64,000 nucleotides of DNA from Marasmius tenuissimus (taxonomy: Eukaryota > Basidiomycota > Agaricomycetes > Agaricales > Marasmiaceae): assembly GCA_029532415.1 (NCBI GenBank), contig JAQOTA010000020.1, positions 186,001 to 250,000 on the forward strand, in the 5' to 3' direction. The position numbers and the translations under genes are program-made. Of this stretch, positions 1-10,675 are shown piece by piece (within the stretch, counting starts at the first letter, position 1; every line of letters starts with the position of its first letter). The notes beneath the pieces were generated by a model. The model made no database searches. It was not told the DNA's origin and was given only the letters and a program-made list of their open reading frames with translations.

Positions 1-1032
1 CTATAACAACTCACTCGGTCCAGGGTGCGAAAGTTGCCATGAGAAGACACGATCCCGGCACTCCGACCTGTTCATCCCTTGGCATTTTGACTGCCTTTTT
101 ATTTGGTTTTCGGTCTTGCTTACCCTCTCTCCGCCATGACACTTTTGGTGTTTGACCCATTGCAATCTTTTTCGCGGCTCTCTTGATTCAATCTGCCTCT
201 GGGACCTCTTTCATCATCCTTCCCATATGTGTCTGTTGTCTTTGTCTCTGTTCTGTCTTGTTTTATTGCAGAATGGCCCGTGCCTTTTCACCCGGCCGTC
301 CGCCCTCCCCCTTTCAAGAGTATTGGCCTGCGCGAGGTCTCCGCTTCGCCTCGATACAGGTAACGCCTGTGAAAGACTTGCTTTCCCTCATTCTCTGTGG
401 TGACGGTGTTTTTTCGCCTCTTTTCAAATCATTTCGCGTCACCCTCCATTTCCTGTGCACATCATGTGCCCACACCGGTTTACTTTCATTCCTGACATCC
501 ACGTGCGCCTAAGCCTCGGCGAATTTTACCCATGCCTGATCAGACATCATGTTAGAGATCTCTTTCTCATTTTTCATTTCTCATTCCGCACTTCTGACTT
601 TCCGGTATGAAAACCCCTTTACGATGTTCATTTTCCTATCACGGCACATCGACGCAGGAACCACCGGTGTTGATATCCCGGCCGCTACGCTCTGTTTTCA
701 GACTCTGATGTTCTCATTGCTGTCTTTTGTTCATGTGGCCTAGAGGCCGTCGGAGTGTGCTCGGACGACTATGGCGTCTTGTGTTGTGGGCCAATCTAAA
801 CGTGTTCTTCCCCTCTCTTTGTGCTACAAAACCGTCGATGTCGGTATTGACTCATCTATGCAACTATTGATAGACCTGTGCCTATCGCCATGAATCAATT
901 TTCAACTCAACTTAATGCACCTGGCGATGGTCAGAAGCATTGCGAGCGAAGCACCCATTACACACACTGGGGATGTTCCAATCGTTATAGGTCGTTATCA
1001 AATGGGTATAGTTGACGGTACATACATAGGCG
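1..1032. other. No confident gene; possible stray 5' exon
   Basis: No coding stretch here can be tied to a known family. An ATG at 273 follows a pyrimidine-rich tract ending in CAG and opens a Pro/Arg-rich peptide beginning MARAFSPGRPPSPF, but no convincing downstream exon was found. The 3' end of the membrane-protein gene on the minus strand lies at 1033, so part of this stretch is probably its 3' untranslated and intergenic DNA. Confidence 0.3.
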
Positions 1033-2528
1033 TTATCGATGAATACTAGAACCCCATTGACTTATCCGTTCCTCACCTGTAGTCGTTGCCGTACCCTCAA
1101 CAAAACTCTTTTCGGTGTGGTCATGATATCCCGGTGTCTGCGTCTCAGTTCCTTCCTTCGATGCTCTCATTCCCGGCTCACCAAACTCGATTGGACGAGA
1201 TACCCCAGCGGTGATGTCGCTGGCGAACATGGTCTCGGCGTACGACTTCTTGAGTGCTACGAGGATGATCACCAGCATAGGGTAGATGCCCTGTCGAGAG
1301 ACAACTGTCAGTTAGATGTGAAGAGAACGGAGGATGGAGGAAACACACGGCGAGACTGATGGACATTCCCGCTACAATCGGCGAGATCTCACCCGTCACA
1401 TCATTACGAACAAGGTTGGTAACGAGGATGAATATCTATCTTTTGAGTTAGAGTCGCAATCAATCCGCAAACATCAGTATAATGGACGCACCCATAGCGT
1501 TGAATAGAACAACCCCGACTCGATTAACAGCAACATGACTTTCCCAACCGATGCTGACTTCTCCACCCTAAATTCCGACAAATATGGTTGGATCCCCCGC
1601 GTGTACGTCCTGTTTAATAGGCCGTTTTGAATGAAGGATGGTCGGAATGGATATGAAGTTCGCGATCATCGTACCATGCTTTCAACCCAATCAATCCGGT
1701 CGCCACCAGGTTCGTCACAAGGGGCGGAAGAGCAACCATCACTGCACCACCTCCGGCTGTAACCGGTGGCCCTTTATCGTAAAATGAGAGTGCGATCCGA
1801 GTTATATCCGCAATCATGGTGCCTGGAAAAGGGACGAAAAAAAAAAGCAGTAAGTGTAGATCTGCAAAGGGAACTGAGAAAAGGAGACCCACCGACGGTC
1901 CCGGTAAAACACACTGACAGCACCCCTTGCACGATTCGATTTCGCGGCCAGAATATCCATGCTCTCCAAACCACAACCGCGTCGCTAAGAACCCACTTTT
2001 TGACGTTGCTCGTCAGTCGGAGGTCCACGGTGTGAATTGGATTGGAGGAAGGTGCGTACATTGACCCTCAACATAGTGTTTGCAACAATCGTAAGCCGTG
2101 TTCCTAACTCTTCATTTTCTGGTTTCGGATTGGGGGACAGAGATTCGAAAAAATTCATCTGACTGTGTGATAGTATGGAGTTTCCAATCAGGGAGTTGGC
2201 GAACATGACGAAAGTAATGCATAGCAGGACAGTTCGAGCTTTTGATCTTCGAAGACCTTGAGAGCTGGAGTGACGCGTTGAGCACGAATCGGCCTGGAAA
2301 GCTGGTTTAGAAGACGAACGCGAGGATATACACCGTGATAACAAAAAGGGTTGCTTGAACACCTAAGAAACGTAAAAGGAAAGGGGACAGGTTTACAGAT
2401 TAGCTCACTGTATCGCAAGGGAACAACGAACCGAGGACGAGGTACTGCGAGATAGTTTGCCTCCAAAATGATTTGAGCAGCTCGACCTGCTCTTCGTCCA
2501 GCGAGGGCGACGGTGGGCTTGAGGACAT
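1033..2528 (-). CDS. Multi-pass integral membrane protein, family W copy 1
   Basis: I rebuilt eight exons: 2528-2432, 2362-2320, 2264-2060, 1995-1893, 1822-1675, 1609-1492, 1435-1349 and 1290-1033. The seven introns (55-70 nt) are all GT-AG and every phase closes, giving 352 residues with no internal stop. About seven hydrophobic helices are visible. A central block reads WVLSDAVVVWRAWIFWPRN, followed by a long loop, a helix around LVTNLVATGLIGLKAW, the block KVMLLLIESGLFYSTLW, and a last helix around YPMLVIILVAL before a Thr/Glu/Ser-rich cytoplasmic tail. This layout matches a family of uncharacterised seven-helix proteins that is abundant in Agaricomycete genomes. Function is unknown; a receptor-like or transport role is only a guess. 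A second copy lies at 53.3-54.2 kb. The start at 2528 was chosen because it gives a soluble N-terminus directly before helix 1. Confidence 0.85.
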
Positions 2529-5398
2529 GATGGTGGGGGTGCTGGTGCCCGGGAAACGAGTAAGCCAAGATCTTCAGGCCCCCGCTGAGAAGGAGGTGGA
2601 CCAGGGTCAAGTTGTTCAGATGACCTCGTGATAATCATAATAAGCTGCTATCAATTGATAAGGATTTACAGTGTATGCGGAAGACCAGACCCCCGGATCC
2701 CGCTAGCTCTTCTCAGCAGAGCTCCACCACACGGTGGGGCACTCGCATGATACAGCTGGAACACCGAAACGGGACGCTCGAAGGGTTTGGTAACTCATGG
2801 TGACTCTATGCTTCGAACCCGTCGGAAGTGTACCGTATAGTGATTAGTATCAGATCGCCAACTGCCCTATCAACTACAGCTTTTCATTTTCGTTCCTTCC
2901 ACAATAACATGAGGGTGTGCTATCCCCAAGACAGAAACCATGAATGTGTAACCCGATTGAACGGAGAGCATTGGGCATCACAGTCCAGCTTCTGACTACG
3001 CTCCACGAAGAGATACACAGTTCTACGCTTCACCACCTTGGGAATGGCAGAATTACCGAAGAACTAGCTCAGTGGCGAACACCAGGCTCGAGCTTTGGAG
3101 AGCAACCCGCTGGATGAGAGAAGAGCGTCGAGCAGGCTTCGGGTTGGTTGTACTCAGTAAGATTACCGAGGAGGTATACTGAACCTCCAACGATGTTTTC
3201 TCAAACGTTGTAGAAGAGACTGACGACCACTGTGAGTGTGTTGAGAAATCGAGGCTCCGATAGAAATTCATCTACCCACGATCCAAAGCCTGCCTCCTGC
3301 ATAGGAAATCTCTAGCTGGTTCTCACGGTGACGAGACCTGCGAATAGACATCTGACTCTGCTGCGCGTCTATCACCGAGGAGGACGGCCAACCACTATAT
3401 GCCCACCGTTCAACAATGTCAAGACGGAGATCTGAATGTAGATCGTTGACGTGAGGTGAACATCATAAGTATTACTATCGTATCGCAGATGTTGGTCGGC
3501 GAGTATCGTTTGGCTTTAACATATATGCTGAGAAGGCAAGCTTCCGGGGCTCTGTAGTACTTTTGAGCCCACCCACCGCAGTGAGGTTACACTGGGGGCA
3601 GAAGCGTCTTGGTTAAGTCTCATCCGAGATGGTCTCTTGGGTGAGAGCACATTGAGAAATGGCCTCGAGGCCTCCATGTGCCCGGTCAGCGGAGTTTAGA
3701 ACCTAGGGAGCAATAATAGGGCTGTAGTCAGACCAAATCAAAGAGCATGTTTTGCCTCGGTCTTCATGCCATGCCCGCAAATCAATTGTCGGGTTCCAAA
3801 AAGTGGAAAAATTCTCAGCGGGGATTCTTTTATAGTTCAAGGTTCGAGTTCCGCGGACAAGTCTACGGCGTAAACAAGGTAGTTCCTCAAATAACAACGC
3901 GATGGTCATCATAAGTTGGGCTCACCAAGTCTATTGAGTCCAGGGTGTGTGTAGAACCCCGCTGATGAACTTAATGAGGTCTCAAGTCGTTCCCAAGTTG
4001 CCCTCAGTGAGAGAAGAGTACATATGACTCCCTCGCCACTCGCGGATTGGAGTTACAGCTAATTTTAGCCATGGTCTCGTTTCCCGATCACGATCCTAAT
4101 TCCACCGTTCAATGGGCTCCTCTTAAAGTCCACAATGCACATATTCGCCAAGATGCAGCATGATGGCCTGTTCTTCAGGTTTGAGCATGCCTCTCTGGTT
4201 TCTTCATAGCCCTCATTTGAATTGATGAGGCTAACATTCCGCTTAGAACCAGGTATCGTTTCATCTGAACCTCACAATAGATGTCTCTCGTCCTAAATTC
4301 AATTACTTCAACTGCCACTCATCTCCGTACCCTGAGATCATTAACACTGCTCACAATCCAGTTACCAATGACCATCTATGAGCCACGATGCTACACGAAC
4401 TATTCCACCGAATTAAGATTCTCCCAAACACTGACAGATTGCTATGGGACCTACGCCCTCCCATCAAGGCTTTCCGATCTTCTCACCTGCACATTTATGA
4501 TGTGTCTCGTTTTTTCGGCGGTGAGCGAGAGTAAGGCTGTCTCAAGACGGGGCTATCCGAATCAAGAGCGAAAGCTTGTGTTTCCTGATCGCCGTGATTC
4601 TGAACTCTAGCTTCACAAAAATCCCGGATCGAAGTCCCATTTCACCCAGCCAGACGCAGCTAAGGTGCGCCTTAACCGCGGATATAAACTCCATCTCAAC
4701 CACTTGATTCCTAACTTCCCCATCCCAAGGCGCTCAATCATCCTTGCTTATACACATGGAACACAGCTCCTTACTTGAACCATCTTAACTGCGTTAAATT
4801 CACTCCAAGGCTCTGCTCGGGAGTGCCCTATCCACAAAATCAACACCCAGTCCTGTCGTCTGACTGGGTATTGATTTCATTGATGTCGTCCCACGGCCAC
4901 TACGGAGGGTGCCCTACTTCTTTATTTGTCATGATCTCCTCGGTCTCTCAACCTCTTACCCGTTCAATTCAAATTCTAGAACTGAAGCGCTGAGCACGTT
5001 CGTGCCGCCCCCTACTTTTGGCTGAGACTTGACTTCAAGATATTGAATTCTCAGAACTTCAGGCGAACGAAGTCTGTTTAGTTAATGAGTTGGAGGCACG
5101 AGTTCTTTGATTGGATGTCAACTTTCACTCAATCCTGTGTCAGATTGAAGATCAAACACTGATGGCAGATATTCGAATACCAGAATAGACCGTCGGAGAA
5201 CTCATGTCGGCTCGCATAGGATTGAGGTTCCGAGACTCAAGCGTGCCGTACAATTCTGTGAACGGGCAAGATAAATGAAATTTATGAATGTCAACAGGTG
5301 GACTTAGGGCTTGGGTAAATCCGTTTATATATCGTTCCACTGGTTCTGTTGTAGCCGCACCACTCCTGCTTTGAATCTGCCCACTCCTTTCTGCCACA
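2529..5398. other. No confident gene
   Basis: Only short open frames without recognisable motifs occur on either strand (for example around 3053-3271 minus and 4281-4610 plus). None links to neighbours through plausible introns. The stretch could hold decayed genes or regulatory DNA for the cassette that starts at 5.4 kb. Confidence 0.3.
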
Positions 5399-5885
5399 AT
5401 GACCCCCACCTTCAGGTGCTTCGGAGACATCAGTATCAGAGGAAAGCAGCAATTTCAAAAAGCCGACGGGAACATCTGTAATTATTACTTTCGGAACGAG
5501 GTGTCTTGTTGCCCTACTAGACACGATTACGAAAAGGGTCCTGTAGGCGATATCCCTTCTTTGTCTCAGAGGAGCGAGCGATTGATTTTCTACGGTTCAG
5601 CCTATTCAAGGTCGGTTCAGAGAAGTCCTCCAAGGCGATACGATCCTTCACAATCTCGTCTACTCGGGCAAGATGGAGATGATGATTAAGCAACACGCGA
5701 GATCAACAAATCCATTTCGAGTCCGGACAATCAAAAGAAGAGTAAAGATTCGGAAAAGGGTCATCACTGCCGAACTCATTGGGTTCGAGGGAAAACGGTT
5801 TACCTTGGTCATACTTGAGCCGGAGCACAGTAGAGACGATGAAGTAATCCTCGAAGTCAGTGATAATCACAACTCAAGCGATTGA
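5399..5885 (+). CDS. Small protein X, copy 1 (first gene of X-Y cassette)
   Basis: Two exons, 5399-5500 and 5601-5885, join in phase to give 129 residues. The family is unknown to me. I recognise it only because two more copies lie in this window, at 16.4-16.9 kb and 36.1-36.6 kb. Exon 1 is short and Asn/Gln-rich. Exon 2 carries the shared core: a block beginning RFREVLQGDTIL aligns with MFKRFSMGDIII and MFRQFPIGDIII of the other copies, and VRTIKRRVKIRKRVI leads into a second block ending in FTLVILEPEHS. The stop lies 164 nt before the start of Y1 on the same strand. The 100-nt intron is long for this genome, so an extra small exon is possible. No catalytic motif or signal peptide is visible. 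The protein is probably soluble; function is unknown. Confidence 0.6.
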
Positions 5886-6049
5886 CAGGTTGACAAGAAC
5901 TCATTTTAGATCTGGAAGCGGATTTGCAACGCATCGTGCACATACACGTACGCCAAACTCTACTCATAAGGGAATGAACATTCAACACACTCAATTTCGG
6001 CGATAGGTCGCCTGTTTGTACTCAAGTATTTGGGCTGGGTCGATTCGAA

Positions 6050-8186
6050 ATGCCAGTATTGGTATTGCATGACGGTGCGTAATTTCACTGATCCTGGGGA
6101 GCTAAACGCTCACTTCATCATAGAGCTAGCGAATGGAAAGCAGTTCTTGCGTCGATATAAAGCGGACACAGTCGTCCACTGGTACCTCTCCCATATGATG
6201 GTACGTTGAGCCTCCTGGGTCGATATTATAGCTGATAGGCTTGTTAGGTGTGTTCGTTTGCAGCTTTGCGTGCTGATAATAGCTTTTCAAATCCCGTGAG
6301 TTCATATGGTTTCCCGGGTATTCGCTGGTTCACAACTTTGCGCCAGCTCTCTGATGAGCTAAACTATTGGACCTTCAATCTCAAAAGACAACGTTGGCAA
6401 TTCGATATTGCCTCGGCTTCCATTTCGCCACCGACCACATATATCTACTACAGCTCCCGCCTACTTCCCCCTCTTCTTCAGGACACGTGTCAACAACTCG
6501 AGGCCAACGAAGTAATCGCCTGGTCGGAGCGCAACTTTGGGGGCTTGTTGTCCTTGATTGGGGCATTCGGCTATAGAACCCGAAGGGTGTCAGACTTTGC
6601 TCGAAATCACGCGTTGGCTCTCGGTACCGTAGTTCACCGGTGTAAAGGAGTCGTTGCACATTTCCCTTCGATTACTCTCCCCGAATGGTCTTGCCAGAGT
6701 CTCATTCCGAATCTTGAGGTCAGGTATTCCGAAGAGGGTATGTCTGCTCACTTGCCCGGTGCTATCACTACTCACTGATTTTCAGTCCCTTGGCGTGTTG
6801 ACTTTTCGATTCACAAGCCAAGCACGTCCCAAATATACCTGCATTTCTCATTACGCTTCCGAAAGGAACATCGAACCCAACTTGGAGCCGCCTATCTCAC
6901 CCAGTCCCTCAACTTTCTCTGTGATCGGGATGACCCGGAACATGACTTGGGTGAGTTACTCAGCTATCCAATGCTCGCTCTGGCTGATGAAACTTCTGCT
7001 CTCGGTAGTTTTTATCGGCGAAATAAATTTTGCCTTAGTGGGCAACTTCGCTCAAAATCCCCCTGAAAAACCCAATCCAGTTTATCTTTTCGTCCCTCAA
7101 ATTCCCGTGGAGTATAGCGATGGGGTGTATCACGTAGGCTATCCTCTCCCCGACAACCCGTTCTACTGGTCCCGTGATCCAGAAGGAAAAGATATAATTC
7201 CCGAGCAATTTTGGAACGAACATGGTATCCCCAAGCTGAGAGCAGAGATGGGTATTGGCTCGTACTGGTATGGCTCTCAGTATTTGACTGTTCAGGACTA
7301 CCTACGGAGGAAGGGATACGATCTGGATGGAACAAAATACGCCCGCGACCATGGCTATCCGGAGCTGGTCCCTGGTTGGTTTGACCGAAACTTGAACTCT
7401 ATGCCTTGTTGATATATATTTTAGGAGATCCTCTCGATTGTAGCCCTGCAAACTGCTCAGACCTCCGATCAGGTGAAACCCCTGTGGATAATCAAGATAA
7501 AAGTAAGGGTTAATCATTCTCAATCGTGCAATCCGAGCTCATCGTTACCGTGTATTCAAATCTAGCCAATACTCGTAACGCCAGAGGCATTGACTCAGAG
7601 CAGCCCAATACAACGGATTTTATGAGTGTCGGGCCTTCAGAAACAGCAAAACGTAAGCCTGAATTCAACTTAATCATACCACACCCGCTAACGGTGCTCA
7701 GTGTTGGAAAAGACCGATACTAGTCATAAGCTCGACAGCTCGAAGCGCAGGAAAACCCTAGTGTGGGCGAGTAGGGGCGACAAGCTCGTCAACCATGAAG
7801 AACGAGTTCAATTACAAGGTATCGTCCTTATCGTTGAGGAAACCAAGTCAACTAACCCACGATCTCAGTGCGGATATCTGGCTCAGAGCCCCAAATGATG
7901 ACAACTCCTCCTATTGATCTACAGCTCTATCAAACTCAATACAACTCCATCGGGGCCAGTGAGTGATAGAAGCATAACTGGAACCACTCGACGGCACTGA
8001 CAGACTTTCTCAGAGAAACTTTCATCAGACCACCGATTGACGCCCTGGCTCGTTCGTTCACCCTGGTCGAGGCTCCTGGAGAAGCTCAGACACTGGTCAA
8101 TGACGGAACGAGGCATAACCACTTCCTTAGGTGGTTTGATCCTGGTTTTGAGTACTAGTATGATCCTGTGGACGGTGTTGATGTAA
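6050..8186 (+). CDS. Protein Y, copy 1: tail-anchored protein of unknown function
   Basis: Eleven exons close in phase to 538 residues: 6050-6074, 6124-6200, 6248-6295, 6347-6737, 6786-6950, 7009-7374, 7425-7502, 7566-7652, 7702-7818, 7869-7958 and 8014-8186. Exon 4 holds a conserved middle block (around WQFDIASASISPP and VVAHFPSITLPEW). Exon 6, exactly 366 nt in all three copies of the window, holds the family signature: PVYLFVPQIPVEY, then YWSRDPEG, then YARDHGYPELVPG. Residues of about 358-514 are polar and low in complexity. The last 24 residues form one hydrophobic helix (GGLILVLSTSMILWTVLM) ending at the stop, a tail-anchor topology that would leave most of the protein in the cytosol. 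No signal peptide is present. I do not recognise the family and assign no activity. Gene X1 lies immediately upstream in the same orientation. Confidence 0.75.
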
Positions 8187-8974
8187 ATTGAGGTGAAGGC
8201 TGTGAACAAGTTAACATCTAGGCAATATTTTAGTTACGACGATGGTAAGCTGTACTCACATGTTCAAGAGCTCTTCCCTGAACGACTGGCAGATATAGAA
8301 TATCCCTAATGCTTACTTGCGATAACTTAGACTTTTTCCTTGTGATTCCAACCATCCTACAAGCGCCGCGCCCGTCTTATCCAATGAGTGAGGGCCATCA
8401 ACTCAGGCGCTCGGCATAAACAGCTCACACAGACTGTTAGTTAACGGTCAATCCTTGGCCTGTTCAACAATCCAATTCGCAACTCCAGCCCTACAGTACG
8501 ACACCTTGGATATCTAGATCTGTGGACAGAACGGGCATCTCTTATCCGATTCTATGGCACGCGCAATGTCGGGGCTGACCTGGGTCGGCCAATTCCAGAT
8601 CTGCATATCCATCATCGTACCCCCGCCCGCTGCAGCTTCGGCGTTTTCTGACGTCTAGAACGTACTTTTCTCTCTTCGTGGTTGGAAGTAGCGAGTTTGA
8701 TATGTGAGCGGTCGAAGCTCACCAGGGTCAACGTCTAGAAGGGGCGCTGTGTGTCTACCCCTTCCATTCCTTATTCGAGCTGCCAGTTCTGCCTTCTACT
8801 TCAAGCTTCAAGCTGGCGGTTGAAACACTACTTTGACCAGTTAAACAAAGTCTAACCCAAAGCACGAATGGTTGTGTTTGATGTTCAAAGGCTGACTCTG
8901 CGAGTATAAGAAACTGAGCAACTAACTGTTGTTCCATTTCGGGATACGGTCTTAGTTTTACTCCCATTCAGACA
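8187..8974. other. No gene seen
   Basis: Intergenic DNA between Y1 and the lectin-like gene. Short minus-strand open frames here (for example 8755-8967) show no family features. Confidence 0.3.
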
Positions 8975-9684
8975 ATGTACTTGAAATTGTTGATCCTGGT
9001 ACGTCGCTACTCATAGAATAAGTATGGATAAACCAAACTCACGACAGACCCGCAGATCATGTCTCTCTTCAAATTGTACACGAAGAGTGTGTTGGCTCTC
9101 CCTGCGAAATCTGCCACAGCTATCGGCTCCCCGACTCAAGCCACACAGAACACGACCAATGCCCAAGCGGCCGACATCCTCGTCTACGCTGTCGGCAATG
9201 TTGTAGCCGTGCAAGGGACCAGCAACGCTCCCGCCTTCCTCAAATACCAGGACTCCAACTCCGGCCATATCACCGCCATGACCGTATCCAACGCATTCTC
9301 AGTTGGCCACCCAACTTCACAAAGGGCTATGATCCCATCACAAGACGTTCTTTGGTGACTCTGCTCGCGCTCGCTCAGAGCGCACAAAGCGTGGATAGCG
9401 TTGGAAACGTGAGAATAAGGATCGCCGCTTTTGTTCGAGCAACACTAACAACGGGCGACTTGATTTAGCTGGAGCTCTTCTACTTCACTCAAGACAACAC
9501 ACTTGCGGAGACCGCTTGGACTGCTCAAGCAGGCTGGAGACGTAAATCCAACTGCAGCGGCTGCATTGACAGCTCGATAACCTACAAGGCGGTCACTGGA
9601 AGTCAAATGTCCTGCGGTCAGAAGAATAATATAAGAATCAAGATTGAAACGATTACATCTCTCAGCAATCAGTTATGTAATTAA
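8975..9684 (+). CDS. Secreted lectin-like protein, frameshifted
   Basis: The proposed start is a tiny exon at 8975-8998 (MYLKLLIL) joined over a 60-nt intron to 9059, which gives a hydrophobic N-terminus compatible with secretion. The next block contains VYAVGNVVAVQGTSNAP and YQDSNSGHITAM. After a further intron ending near 9469 comes LELFYFTQDNTLAETAW, then a Cys-containing end with a stop at 9684. The repeated pattern of short beta-strand units with WT/DNT motifs recalls fungal fucose-specific lectin propellers, but the match is weak and the protein is short for that family. Between about 9300 and 9360 the sensible frame shifts by one base, so the gene is either broken or carries an unrecognised splice. 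Treat the product as a possible pseudogene. Confidence 0.4.
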
Positions 9685-9808
9685 CAATGGAGGGGCAGTA
9701 TATACTCGTGAAGTGGTGGGAGGTAAAATGTCTGTCATACGAACATCGTGACACATACATATATCAAATGGGGCGTCATACACAACGATTGAGCGAAATT
9801 GCAGCATC

Positions 9809-9896
9809 CCGACCTTAGCTCAGTTGGAAGAGCACAAGACTGTAATTGGAAACCATGTTTATCTTGGGGTCGCCTGTTCGAACCAGGCAGGTCGGA
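9809..9896 (+). tRNA. tRNA-Tyr (GTA) with a 15-nt intron
   Basis: All four arms pair. Acceptor stem 9809-9815 pairs with 9889-9895 (discriminator A9896). D stem is 9818-9821 with 9830-9833. Anticodon stem is 9835-9839 with 9862-9866. T stem is 9872-9876 with 9884-9888 around TTCGAAC. The anticodon GTA is at 9842-9844. The extra 15 nt at 9846-9860 sit one base 3' of the anticodon, the standard place for the tRNA-Tyr intron in eukaryotes. A-box and B-box (GTTCGAACC) promoters are internal. Confidence 0.97.
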
Positions 9897-10675
9897 CAAT
9901 AGGATTTATGCTGGACGCTCTTTTTGGTCTCCCTCGTTTTCTCGCTTCGACTGCCAGGCAAAATTATCGATCCTTGCGCTAAGGTCAAACCCCACACCTG
10001 CAAAGATCGTAGGCGCCGGGCATTGTGGGAGGTTGGAGCCTCAGCCGGTGGGAACATCGAGATCGGCAACGACCCGGACCGTAATGCTGTGTATTACCCT
10101 CGTGACTCAGGTTGAACAGCTTTTCTTGGCGAATCGGGTTGTTTTCAAACTCCCATCTACAGGATCCATTTCGGGCGTGAAAGGGTATGTGCTTCTTGTG
10201 AATGCGGTCCTCAAAAACGCTGTTGTTCATCAACGCCGTTTATATGACAGCGGTGCTTCACAGTTCTCGAAAAGAAGACAAGAGTATGTGCTTACCGCCT
10301 CGTGGCATAGCAACAGCTTGTCTCGAGGCAAATAACCGTGCGGGGGAAGCTCAATTACTGACTCGTGCCATTGTTATTGTGTAGATCCATCGCCACAACA
10401 GCTCATATTGGTTAAAAACCCCAAGCTGGCTCCCCAAGGTTTTGCGCGTTTTTCTTACGACCACGATTTACGATACCCTCCAATTTGTACGACTCGCGAG
10501 CGAGATTGACGTTCCATGGATCCTTCTTCGACTACGAAGCAATCTGGTGAGTTACTTCGAGCGTTTTTTCTTCCAGGAATCATCATATTTACACAAATTC
10601 AGAGGTCCGTTGAACGACTGCGCACTGTGGCGAAAGAGTATGCACTGACATCATAAACCCCAGAACCAAGACAAT
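9897..10675. other. Intergenic, no gene seen
   Basis: Long frames crossing this stretch overlap the tRNA and show no protein-family features. Part of it is probably the 5' region of the antiporter gene. An ATG at 10516 cannot be joined in frame to the antiporter exons by any splice I could find. Confidence 0.35.

Noticed and set aside
9799..10335. 178-residue plus-strand frame
   Set aside because: It runs through a perfect tRNA-Tyr gene and has no protein features.
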